Below, one piece after another: positions 12,450 to 20,778 of a stretch of 22,258 nt of DNA. A program made the position numbers and the translations under genes. The stretch lies in the NCBI GenBank assembly GCA_000969725.1, contig JXSR01S034102.1; one strand, given 5' to 3'. The stretch comes from Ophiothrix spiculata (taxonomy: Eukaryota; Echinodermata; Ophiuroidea; Amphilepidida; Ophiotrichidae). How positions within the stretch are numbered: the stretch's first letter is position 1; each line of letters begins with the position of its first letter. Under the pieces are notes generated by a model that was not told the origin of the DNA, did not search any database, and was given only the letters and a program-made list of their open reading frames with translations.

Positions 12450-13054
12450 TCATGAGACAAGACAAACCATTTGATCTACCGTGCGAGTTACAAAGAAATA
12501 AGAATATCACCACAACTACAATGTCTCCAAGAACTAAATTTTACCAAGGAGAACCAAATTCCCCTGATGTAAGAACACCTAATCATGATGAAATTAGGTA
12601 CAAATCGCCATTGTATGAGATAGGAATTTCCACAACACCGTGGATAACTACAAAAGCTACAGTTACACAATTTCCTCCCGTAACATCTCCATCATCTCAC
12701 TTTCAAAACAGAACTACCTCTTCACCACCTGAGTATACAACAGAAAGTTTTAGTGAAAGAACTACGGGATTTGTAACAACAACTGCAACAACAACAGCTC
12801 CCATAACAACAGCTGAAACAACTACAACTGTTTCATGCGCAAACACAGAATATAGTGATTTTACTTATACTGTATCCATTCAAGATGCAAAGTTCAGAAT
12901 GGAGAAATTAAATATGTTACATGGTAGAACTTCCAATCTTGACTATGATGGAAGGCCAGAAAGGATTTCAAATACCAAATGCACTTCACCACCTCCGTCT
13001 TTTCCACTTTGTAATTTTCCTAGTTTTCCTGTTCAGAGAGCTAGAGACACATGA
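12450..13054 (+). CDS. Exon 3: Thr/Ser/Pro-rich mucin-like tail and C-terminus
   Basis: The acceptor TTTCCAG ends at 12449, and the frame continues from exon 2 through a split Val codon (residue 126). Residues 127-140 contain Cys137, the likely last cysteine of the upstream module. From about 187 to 252 the chain is dominated by Thr, Ser and Pro, with a run of almost pure Thr/Ala at 234-252, as in mucin-type O-glycosylated stalks. N-glycosylation sequons occur at Asn144 (NIT) and Asn212 (NRT). After it come a charged segment (255-300) and a Pro/Phe-rich end. The frame stops at TGA 13052-13054 for 326 residues in total. No transmembrane segment or GPI-type tail is evident, so secretion is favoured. 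The last ~40 residues are doubtful, because their DNA resembles an intron end: a strong pyrimidine tract running into TTCAG at 13036. Confidence 0.65.
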
Positions 13055-13139
13055 TGATGGCGGAATTCCAGACATGAAGACAGGTGATGCATGGTGCAGT
13101 GCAAATTCACTTGACGATGTGAATCATGATATGCTATAG
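13039..13139 (+). CDS. Possible alternative last exon (exon 4) of the secreted-protein gene
   Basis: A phase 1 donor, CATG|GTAGAA (intron from 12924), and AG acceptors after a pyrimidine tract (13036 or 13038) define a possible 115-bp intron. With the 13038 acceptor the frame continues to TAG at 13137-13139. The last 43 residues of the exon 3 reading (284-326) are then replaced by 33, acidic and starting ELETHDDGG, for 316 residues in total. Phase 1 matches both other introns. The weaknesses are that the donor is only moderate and the intron is far shorter than the other two. The intron could be optional. Confidence 0.35.
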
Positions 13140-15656
13140 CACAGGGTTTTGACAATGAAAACAGCGTTGCTCTGTCTCTGTGGATTGACCTGGATTATAA
13201 ATTCGTCTGTAAAATGTTAGAATGACGTTTAGAGCCGAAAGACGTTTAGGCTCACGTGTGCTTTTGTCCTGGAGTGACTGGCTTGTGATATCAACGAGAA
13301 ACATGAGTAATGAATTGAGTCTCACATTAAAGGGTGATCTATCAGGTTTACTCCCACTTCCCTTAGATGGCGTATTCATTTATCCATCAATCACCTTTCA
13401 AAGATAGAGGTTGCTTCCTTGAAGTCTAGTATATAAATGAGGACATCTTTATATTTGACTTTCAATTCTGCTTTGTGGACGTCGGATGTGGACGTACCTG
13501 TACCTATTTAGACCAATCAATGAGAGTTTTAATGAGGATCTATTTTACCTAAAACGGAAGGGTGTCAATGATTGGTTGTAAAGTATTGCGTAATTTGCGT
13601 TAAAGTTAAAGGCTCTGGGATAACTTATATTTTGATAATGTTAGTTTTGGGGAGAATTGTGATCTTTACCACGAATCTGTCAAATCACCATATCTAGTCT
13701 AACATGTCGAATGCATGCATGCATAGTTGTGCAATAATAATACCGTATAACCTCATATGACAACGAAGGAATATACTGCAACCTTGATAATTGGTTTATG
13801 CTCAAGAAAATCATTGCAGACATGCTCTGGTATTGAATAGCGTGACTGGACGTAAGTCATGAACTGGTCATGTTTTTTGTTTCACACAAAAGCATTGGTA
13901 AAACCATGCCAATTTGTATTCAATGGATCGTAACTCTGAATTAAAACCTACAAAGATAGATATTGCTGGAAAGCTTACTTTCCGAGGATTTCAATTTTAC
14001 CTGAATAAGTCTAATTTTTAGGGATGGGTAAAAATTATACAGGGTGCAAAATAAAATAAAAGTGCATTTTGGTCAACCAACTTGGAACAATGAGATTTTG
14101 TTGGGGAAAGGTGTATCCAGATGACAAAAACATTACTTGAAGGATGTAATGATAGCCTTCCATAAAATAATTCATTTGGTGACCAATTTCATTGTGGTCA
14201 AAATATTGAGGATGGTCAAAATCTATGAAACGACTCATTAATTTTTGGGACATTTTCGGTCAAAAGATTTTTCATGTATACACTACCTAAAAATCAATCA
14301 CATAATTGGATTCCTCGACAAATTTCCTTTTGAAAAATGTATAACTTTTACCATTTACGTCGACTCGGTCAAAAGATATGTCGTTTTAAAGTTTTTGAGT
14401 GTAAATGCATGTTTTGTACAGTAATGTATAGAGAAAATTACCCACATATAAACCATTAAGAAACAACAAAATTTGGATGACAAGTCAATATTCAATACAT
14501 GCTTTATCAATATACATATCTCATTGAACTATATTCAAAAAATTATGATCCCAGCATTTTTATTTTTAATGATACATGTGTTTATAAATCATAACTTTTA
14601 TACACTTTTGCATGTAATCCTATGCGCGCCGCCTCCACCGTCGCCGCCTCCACCCGCTCCATCGTGTTCCCTAATTGCTTTTTCAAGTATAACTTCATTA
14701 ATTAAAATCATGAGAACTTCACTTTTTGTACATCCCTAGAGTATAAATAGACCTTTCATATGATACCAAACTTTCCCAAATACGTAAAGAAGTTTTAGCA
14801 AAAATGCATGTTTTCTACCATTTTTTAGGGTAATATGTAACAAATCCATCATATTTGAAGGACCTATTTGTGACGCAAGGCCGACTCAAGAAGATTGGAC
14901 TCCTTTTAAACAACATCGCAACAACAACAACAGCAACATATCGTATATAGGGGCGCTTTACATGATGTTGAGAAGGTAATACCGTCTCCACTGGTGCAAT
15001 CCAACTATATGCCATCTGACAAACCCAGTGGAACTAAAATATCCCCATTTTCAAACAAATTACCGTACTTTATGAACGAAAGATTTTCAAAGTATCACCC
15101 GGTTATGAAATAACTTAATGTACATTCAGAAAACCCAATATAGTTGAATTGGACGAGTGGAAACGGTACTTCCGATTTCAGTACGGATGTGTGTGCGACT
15201 GATTAACGCGCAGCACTAAGTGCAGTTAAATTCCATCATGTTTACATAAATCAGCTGACTATTGTTCGTTACGCAACTTTTTATCACAATCGTCGCCAGA
15301 ATGACCTGTCGTGAAATTGAAAGCTCCTCATTATTCCCGGGGGGGGGGGGGCAGTCAAGTATAATGTTGCAGGCATGGCGTGACCAAGACAAATGTGAAT
15401 AAAGTTTGTTTTGAAGATTGAAGGGTGAATCAGGTCTCCATAAGATTCTTGCCAGAACAAAACGCACATTTAGCGTCAGATTTTTCACTTTTTCGTATAC
15501 TTGATACAGAAGCGAAGTGGAATCTTATACAATTTGAAGTTTAAACAGTATTCTAATGACGTTGTTCTGAATACCTCACTCTGATATCATATCAAAGTTA
15601 TAATATCATGTCAAACTTTATTTCAAGAAAAAAGTAAATGTAAAGCAAAACACAAA
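13140..15656. other. 3' flank of the gene: simple-sequence tracts, no gene supported
   Basis: Short frames on both strands at 13134-13407 oppose each other and show no domain. Simple-sequence tracts include repeated TGCA at about 13713-13725, a C-rich pyrimidine/CCG tract at 14623-14661, CAA repeats at about 14917-14936, and a run of about 13 G at 15342-15354. The phrase AAATGCATGTTTT occurs at about 14404 and 14802 within loosely similar contexts, which may be a decayed duplicated repeat. Confidence 0.45.
13326..13331 (+). promoter_or_regulatory. Candidate polyadenylation signal ATTAAA
   Basis: This is the first common poly(A) hexamer variant downstream of both candidate stop codons (13054 and 13139), followed within about 40 bases by T/G-containing sequence. 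Two overlapping AATAAA hexamers at 14050-14060 are the next candidates and would give a 3' UTR near 1 kb. The choice rests on position alone. Confidence 0.25.
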
Positions 15657-15916
15657 TATATGTGATGACTCACCCCGAAAAGCGGGACTTTGCGACAGAA
15701 CACTTTTCGAGAAACTGATGAAAATAGGCAGCAAAAAATTAAGAAAATAACAAGAATTCCCAGCAGATTTTCTGTCGTAAAATTTGATCGCCTTGATCAA
15801 TTTCAACAGGTAAGATGTCATTTTAAAGCTTAGAAACTGCTGTAACAGATGAAATAATTAAATCAAAATTTATATCATCAAAGAAGTCCCCCTTTCGGGG
15901 TGAGCCATCACATATA
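15657..15916 (+). mobile_element. 260-bp MITE, copy 1
   Basis: The terminal inverted repeats begin TATATGTGATGACTCACC and end GGTGAGCCATCACATATA. Next inside are AAAGCGGGACTT and its partner AAGTCCCCCTTT. The interior is AT-rich and non-coding. Copy 2 (20277-20538) matches it in inverted orientation: CGAGAAACTG, GCAGCAAAAAA, CAGCAGATTTTCTG and TTGATCAATTTCAACA all reappear reverse-complemented. The flanking TATA makes the exact target duplication ambiguous (TA or TATA), so the superfamily is not assigned. Confidence 0.8.
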
Positions 15917-16483
15917 CAGGTTAAGATAGACCCAAATTCCGAATACAATACGATTTTCTAATGACCCCATCAGCTTGCTTAAGATAGGCTGAAGAAACTA
16001 GTTAAGATAGGAATAAGCTCGTCACCTAAGACACCAATTACTTCCCAGGTATTAGAATCTTTTATGTAGTTTATGCATTTATTCTCTAGTTTTTATAAAT
16101 AGTTTCCTGTATTTATTTGTAGATACATTATGAAAAAATTGTTGGTATATCGAACCCCGTCGACACAATTTATTCGAATGAATGGTTAAGCAGTTTAAAT
16201 GTATAAGTATCAAATCTTATTAAACCATTTTCTACAATAAACTGCATAAATACTTATATTCATTATATTGCCCTTGAACCACTTTGCCTCGTATTATCTT
16301 ATATATTTTCTCTGATATTCGTTAAGATATAAGTGTAATACTTACACGGAACTCCATATTATTGTTATAATTATAAAAGTAAAAGTCAGTTACATGTACC
16401 AAACTCAAAATATTAATAATTGTTTTTTGAATATCATCAAACCTTTTAATGCTCTCGTAATGTCACTCTAGCCACAGCGAATA
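15917..16483. other. AT-rich spacer, nothing recognised
   Basis: This interval lies between two miniature transposons. It has no coding frame, RNA gene or inverted termini that I could identify. Confidence 0.4.
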
Positions 16484-16732
16484 CACTGTTATACTGTTGG
16501 GCAATTTTTTAGCGTTGGTTAAACTATGAACAACCCAATTGTTGGGTAAATAATATTAACCAACTGTTGGTGAAATTTTACCCAATATTTGGGTAATTAG
16601 CTAAAACTTTTACCCAACAATTAGGTAATTAGCCAACATTGTACGCAACGTTGGTAATTATTTACCCAGAAGTTGGGTTGTTCATAGTTGAACCAACGTT
16701 GGGTAAATTATTTGCCCAACGTTCTAACAGTG
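16484..16732. mobile_element. TA-flanked MITE built from TTGGGTAA motifs
   Basis: The ends are CACTGTTA and TAACAGTG, each flanked by TA, as expected for Tc1/mariner-type insertion. The inverted repeats continue inward with GTTGGGCAA against TTGCCCAAC and AACTATGAACAACCCA against TGGGTTGTTCATAGTT. The interior consists of closely spaced small palindromes around ACCCAA/TTGGGT and CCAAC/GTTGG, for example ACCCAATTGTTGGGT (about 16534), ACCCAATATTTGGGT (about 16580) and ACCCAGAAGTTGGGT (about 16664). There is no open frame. Non-autonomous status is evident; the mariner assignment rests only on the TA flanks and the terminal CACTG. Confidence 0.75.
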
Positions 16733-17344
16733 TACAGCAGTTTTGACTTTAAGGAGAAAAAATGTAAAAAAGAGGAGTAGCCATTACGGACATCGGGTTG
16801 ACCCCACATTGAATAATATTTAAAATAATTATTCTTTCTGTCACACCAAAGTTATTTTTCCATTGATTATTTTGATCCTTTTTATGCAATCTTATTGTCG
16901 CTCTAATCATAAAATTTTTGTACTGGGAAAAAGAAAAAGAAAAGATATTACGGTTTTTTTCGCTATTCCATGCTCAGGTTTTTTTTCCTGCTGCCTATCA
17001 TGCCTATGGAGGGGGATTTCCCCCAAAAAACGTCCTGCTCTCCCTTGGAAATCTAATGGTGCGCCCCTTATCGGCGAAATGTATTTTAGCGACATTTTAT
17101 ACACCATTTTGAATTTTAAAACATTTGAACGATATAAATTGATGACAGATGCTTTTGTTGTTAACCAAAAAGTCATTTTTAGTTGGTGTCAAATTGATTT
17201 TTACTGTTTTTTAATGTTGTCTCTCTTATCAGTATTCATTTAATCTTTAGCTTTGACCAACGGCGTGAGTGTTATTTGACAACCTAAGTAACCAGTAAGA
17301 ATTGTACAACTTTTCTTTTGCCTGAAATATAAAACAGAATCCAC
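16733..17344. other. Spacer with unassigned open frames
   Basis: A + strand frame at 16863-17243 (126 codons) and a minus frame across the same bases (16907-17176) overlap. Neither shows a domain, codon regularity or splice signals. The segment 16990-17085 is GC-richer than its surroundings and may be a fragment of an unidentified repeat. Confidence 0.35.
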
Positions 17345-17432
17345 TACTAATATTCTCATCTTTTGCTCTTATTTTGGTGTTAGCCATAAGGATGTCAAGT
17401 GTAAAATATTGTAAGAAAGGAGGATGGGTGCG
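17345..17432 (+). repeat. Short duplicated segment, uninterrupted copy
   Basis: This ~88-bp stretch resembles 20227-20276 joined to 20535-20566. Shared phrases are GATGTCAAGTGTAAAATATT, then a GTAAGAAAGGAGG-like stretch and GGTGCGAAA. In the other copy a 260-bp MITE splits it after GTCAAGTATA, so this is the empty-site version. It could belong to a larger dispersed repeat that also carries elements A and B. Confidence 0.6.
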
Positions 17433-17447
17433 AAACATCTACATACA

Positions 17448-17789
17448 TTAAAGGAGCCCTGTCCGAATGGGTCAGCATTTTTTCAAACATTCTGAGATAC
17501 CAAAATATTCGTCATATTTTTCTCATTGCTCATGTGAAATTTTACGGCTGAAACATGATGCTTTTCGGAGATATAAGTGAAAATGTGTTAAAATTATTAA
17601 TATGATGGTAACCATAATATTATTTATACAGTAAAGTATATATAGGCATATGGAAAATACAAAATTGCTCATAAAATCAGAAAGGTGGTTCCGATTTGCC
17701 TGAAAATTGAAAATCAGGCATCTTAAGTGGTGATCTTTCATATGACAGTAAAAATACAACATTTGAAAAATCGGACCATGTGCCTTTAA
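17448..17789 (+). mobile_element. TTAA-flanked MITE (piggyBac-type), copy 1
   Basis: The left end is TTAAAGGAGCCCTGTCCGA and the right end TCGGACCATGTGCCTTTAA, so the inverted termini sit inside TTAA duplications. The interior contains ATGGTAACCAT (about 17604) set between AAAATGTGTTAAAATTA and TATACAGTAAAGTATA. The copy at 21735-22031 carries the same interior in reverse orientation. There is no open frame. Mobilisation by a piggyBac-like transposase encoded elsewhere is inferred from the TTAA target. Confidence 0.8.
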
Positions 17790-18159
17790 GTAACAGGTTA
17801 CTACAGCAGAAATTCATTATGACGAAATCTGATGTAAGAAAAACCCTGTTATAAAGAATTATTTCTCCTGTACCATTTCAACTAATTTTCCTTGTTTTTA
17901 TTGTTTTAAAACCCTGATACATTAACACAGTTTTGGATATAAAGAAGTAATTTGTCTGTCCCCAGCAACTTCATTATAATGAGTTTCCACTGTATAAAAC
18001 CAAGACCCAAAACATGCATATTTGGTTTGCTACTGGAACTCGGCATACTATTGCTAATTGAACTTGTTCGACATAACGCCATGTTTTCCCATAAACCACT
18101 GCGAATTTATAAGAAATACATACGATTTGACATAAAGTGTACGGGACATTTAGTCTAAC

Positions 18160-18202
18160 CATAGAGCTATATACATATTATACCAAAAACAATAGCTCTA
18201 TG
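18160..18202. repeat. Short perfect stem inside copy A
   Basis: CATAGAGCTAT at 18160-18170 and ATAGCTCTATG at 18192-18202 form a perfect 11-bp inverted repeat with a 21-base loop. It sits between the left arm and core of element A, the same place where copy B carries the 16-bp-motif palindrome. It may be a remnant or a very small insertion. Confidence 0.6.
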
Positions 18203-18420
18203 ATTTAACAAGGTGTATGTTTCATAATAATTCAGAATTTAAATATTATGATTTTGAGTAGAGTTAGGGGAAATAAAACTATTTTATATATTTTTTAATT
18301 ATATGTAATGCATATTTTGATTCTTACATACGATATCAAAATTTTGACTCATTCAATTTTAAGGTAAGCACTTTAGCTTTCTTTTCAACAAAATATGAAT
18401 TATAAATTTAATTTAGTATC

Positions 18421-18700
18421 ATTTAACATGTTTAAGTCTGCTATGAAAAAACACCTTGCAAGGAATGTCAGAGGGTAACCAATGGGGCAGCTTTTGTCCG
18501 TCTTTTGCATTTTTTTTGCTCATTGTCCTGGGCACCTTTTTGTTTTTTTGTGTGGGACCCCATTGGAAATAAGTTTGCTGAAACTTTATGGGTTATCCTG
18601 ACATCTCGACATTTTGGTGTTTGTTGTATTATTGTATGTTCTTTTGATTGCTATGTTTGCATTGTAAGTTCTTTTTTGTTAAATAAACATGAAATGAAAT
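18421..18700 (+). mobile_element. 5'-truncated LINE retrotransposon tail (end of reverse transcriptase ORF and 3' UTR)
   Basis: From 18422 the frame reads FNMFKSAMKKHLARNVRG and stops at TAA 18476-18478. This resembles the carboxy-terminal end of non-LTR retrotransposon polymerases (FKS-x-L/M-KKHL-type). A T-rich 3' untranslated region follows, with GGGACCCCATTGG, and ends in AAATAAACATGAAATGAAAT, a short tandem tail of the type seen in CR1/L2-like LINEs. Copy B lacks this segment: there ATCATG is followed directly by GATGAGCTG. That defines the insertion boundaries and shows it entered copy A later. The clade is not assigned. The frame at 18505-18702 is 3' UTR, not a gene. Confidence 0.65.
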
Positions 18701-18891
18701 GATGAGCTGTTCCAAAGAGTGTTAAGTCGTATGTACGTCATATTTCTTTATAAATTCGCTATGGCTTATGGAAAAAATTGACAGCCTGTCAGACAAGTTC
18801 GCTATCATATTTTTTGTGATTTTTACTGGACTGATAAACTGCATACAGTCCAATAATGGGACTTGGTTTTAGTTTTAAAGCCAACCATGCT

Positions 18892-19637
18892 CCTCTGGTG
18901 AAGATATTTACAGAAGATCACGCCACTGAAAATGCCATTCTGCCACAGTGTAAGTAGATAATAAGGTGGCGTTCTCAAAAACTATTTTCAGGTTACTAAA
19001 AAGAAGTAAAGAAGGACACCATATGAAACATTGAACATAGAGAATTATAGAGTCAAGATGAAGCCAAGATAAAAACTATGGTATACAAGAAAAGTGCCAA
19101 ATACAATTTTTTTTATTTATAAGTGCGATTCACAAGATGACAGACAGAATGTTTTATTTCATGATACAAATCTTAGTATACATAGAACAATTTCATAACT
19201 CACTCCTTTAAAATATTTGTATCATGGCACGAAACCATTCATTTGCTGAGTTCAAATATCCAGTTAACGTGTCGTAAACAAAATGTTAACAAAATAGTTT
19301 CTCATTTTTGTTAAATTAGCAAAATTATGTGTACATTGTTATTCCTTTGCATTGCGTCTACCAGTACATGTTATCCTACTGTGAAGTATATTCATATTTA
19401 ATGCAATTTGTAATGCTAACTACCGTGAAATTAAGTTTTTGTGATCCTCTAAAGGTGAACAATAGAAACGCTGTCATTTTACGAGAGAAAATGTTCACAG
19501 AAGTACGATTTAACAGAACATTTCGTTCACACAAAGAAAACAGTCTAGCCGTTAACTAATTTGTAAAATCGTTGAAAATATCAACCACGTTAAATATTAT
19601 TTGAATGGGTCAGTTTATAGTGCTTTCTGAGGTACAA
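18892..19637. other. AT-rich spacer, nothing recognised
   Basis: This interval has no supported exon or transposon end. A 76-codon frame at 19329-19559 shows no domain and no splice context and is treated as chance. Confidence 0.4.
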
Positions 19638-19783
19638 AATACTTTGTGCAACAAGTCTTTGTGGTTACATTAATTCCAATGTATCTGCTAATCAATAACG
19701 GATAAACCATCAAACATTCATCACAGCGTCCGTTATTATCAGATTATTATATAAGTTAACAAAGACTTTTTGCACCAAATATT
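19638..19783. repeat. 146-bp inverted repeat, MITE-like
   Basis: The ends read AATACTTTGTGCAACAAGTC (then TTTGT) and ACAAAGACTTTTTGCACCAA (then ATATT), which pair with about four mismatches. A second inner stem pairs ATAACGGA (about 19694) with TCCGTTAT (about 19728). The element is non-coding. No target-site duplication is clear. Confidence 0.65.
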
Positions 19784-20226
19784 AGGAAGCTCAAAAGAAC
19801 TATAACCTGACCGTATTAGACAACCCTGGTTTTTGTGAACGTCAGAATTATTTCAGTCGATGAGGTTTTTATCGAAGCAATGATCAAGCAATGAAGCTTG
19901 AGACCTTGGTATATTATTGATTAGTGTCATTCAGTCACCTCAATGTGATTACTTATTCTTTTCAACAAATAATTATGACGGATTACGTTCGATTATATCT
20001 TGTCAATGGTGACTAAATTTTGTAATAATACTAAGTTGCATTTAAATGCTAGTTTTTCAATTGTTCACCAAACGCATTAGTAAAGTAGAATTTGTTAACT
20101 AAAACTGAACTAAAAGCCTGATTTTTTCATTGTTTGAGACCGAACAATTTGTTTACAAAACGTAAACTGGAAAATTGAACTCAATAATTTTTATAATATT
20201 TGAATTAAACATGCAGGATCCATTGA
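19784..20226. other. AT-rich spacer, nothing recognised
   Basis: This interval lies between the 146-bp inverted repeat and the duplicated segment that starts near 20227. No gene or repeat terminus was identified. Confidence 0.4.
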
Positions 20227-20276
20227 TATTGTCCTCTGTTATCCTTCTTCTAGTTGTCAGTCGTATGGATGTCAAG

Positions 20277-20538
20277 TATAAAATGTGATGACTCACAAGG
20301 GTGGACTTTGCAGATGATATCAATTTTCATTTTATCATTTCATCTGTTGCAACATTTTCTAAGCTTTAAAAAGACACCTTATTTGTTGAAATTGATCAAG
20401 GCAATCAAATTCTACAACAGAAAATCTGCTGGAAATTCGTATTATTTTTTTTATTTTTTTTTGCTGCCTGTTTTCAACAGTTTCTCGAAAAGTGTTCTGT
20501 CGCAGAGGCCCCCTTTTTGGGGTGAATAATTACAAATA
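20277..20538 (-). mobile_element. 260-bp MITE, copy 2 (inverted), inserted in the short duplicated segment
   Basis: This is the reverse-orientation relative of 15657-15916. The ends include TGTGATGACTCAC and GGGGTGAATAATTACA; the interior shares TTGAAATTGATCAAGGC, CAGAAAATCTGCTGG and CAGTTTCTCGAAAAGTGTTC with the reverse complement of copy 1. Its left flank GATGTCAAGTATA and right flank AAATATTGTAGG join to give the unbroken sequence found at 17391-17413, which fixes the insertion point to within a few bases. Confidence 0.8.
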
Positions 20539-20596
20539 TTGTAGGAATGGAGGCATGGGAGCGAAAATAAAGTGACTAGGTGACTTTTAAACTAAG

Positions 20597-20775
20597 ACCG
20601 GTGTAATGAAATCCATACAGCGTCCGTGTGACTTAAATGTCCTAGCTACTATTTAATTGTGTAGAACGTACTTGTACATGTGCGATCAATAAATCATCGA
20701 TTGCGACTTATTCCTTGTAGTTCAATTAGACCCGGACTCCTGGTTGTGTGGGACACTCAGTCTCATTACACCGGT
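20597..20775. mobile_element. 179-bp MITE-like element with ACCGGTGTAATGA termini
   Basis: ACCGGTGTAATGA at 20597-20609 and TCATTACACCGGT at 20763-20775 are perfect 13-bp inverted termini. The interior has no further self-complementarity that I could see and no open frame. The right end abuts the start of element B's left arm, suggesting it inserted into or beside that arm. No target duplication was identified. Confidence 0.65.
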
Positions 20776-20778
20776 ATA

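Larger units (their letters stand above)
17994..18885 (+). mobile_element. Long-inverted-repeat element, copy A (contains a LINE fragment)
   Basis: Left arm about 17994-18157 and right arm about 18701-18877 are diverged inverted copies of each other. The reverse complement of the left arm reads TCGTATGTATTTCTTATAAA then TTCGCAGTGG-TTTATGG, and the right arm reads TCGTATGTACGTCATATTTC then TTCGCTATGGCTTATGG. Both outer ends contain AAAACCAAG or its complement. The core has TATGATTTTGAGTAGAGTTA then GGGGAAATAAAACTA (about 18247-18282). The same arms and core occur in copy B in the same order. Copy A has a LINE tail inserted just before the right arm, and an 11-bp stem at 18160-18202. No transposase is seen. 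Confidence 0.7.

Noticed and set aside
13155..13220. Short frame MKTALLCLCGLTW..., resembling a signal peptide
   Set aside because: It stops after 21 codons, the possible donor (GTAAAA) is weak, and no compatible downstream exon was found.
16863..17243. 126-codon + strand open frame
   Set aside because: It overlaps an 89-codon frame on the other strand, is rich in Phe/Ile/Leu from AT-rich DNA, and shows no domain or splice signals.
18505..18702. 65-codon frame ending LLNKHEMK
   Set aside because: It lies in the 3' untranslated tail of the LINE fragment, downstream of the polymerase stop.
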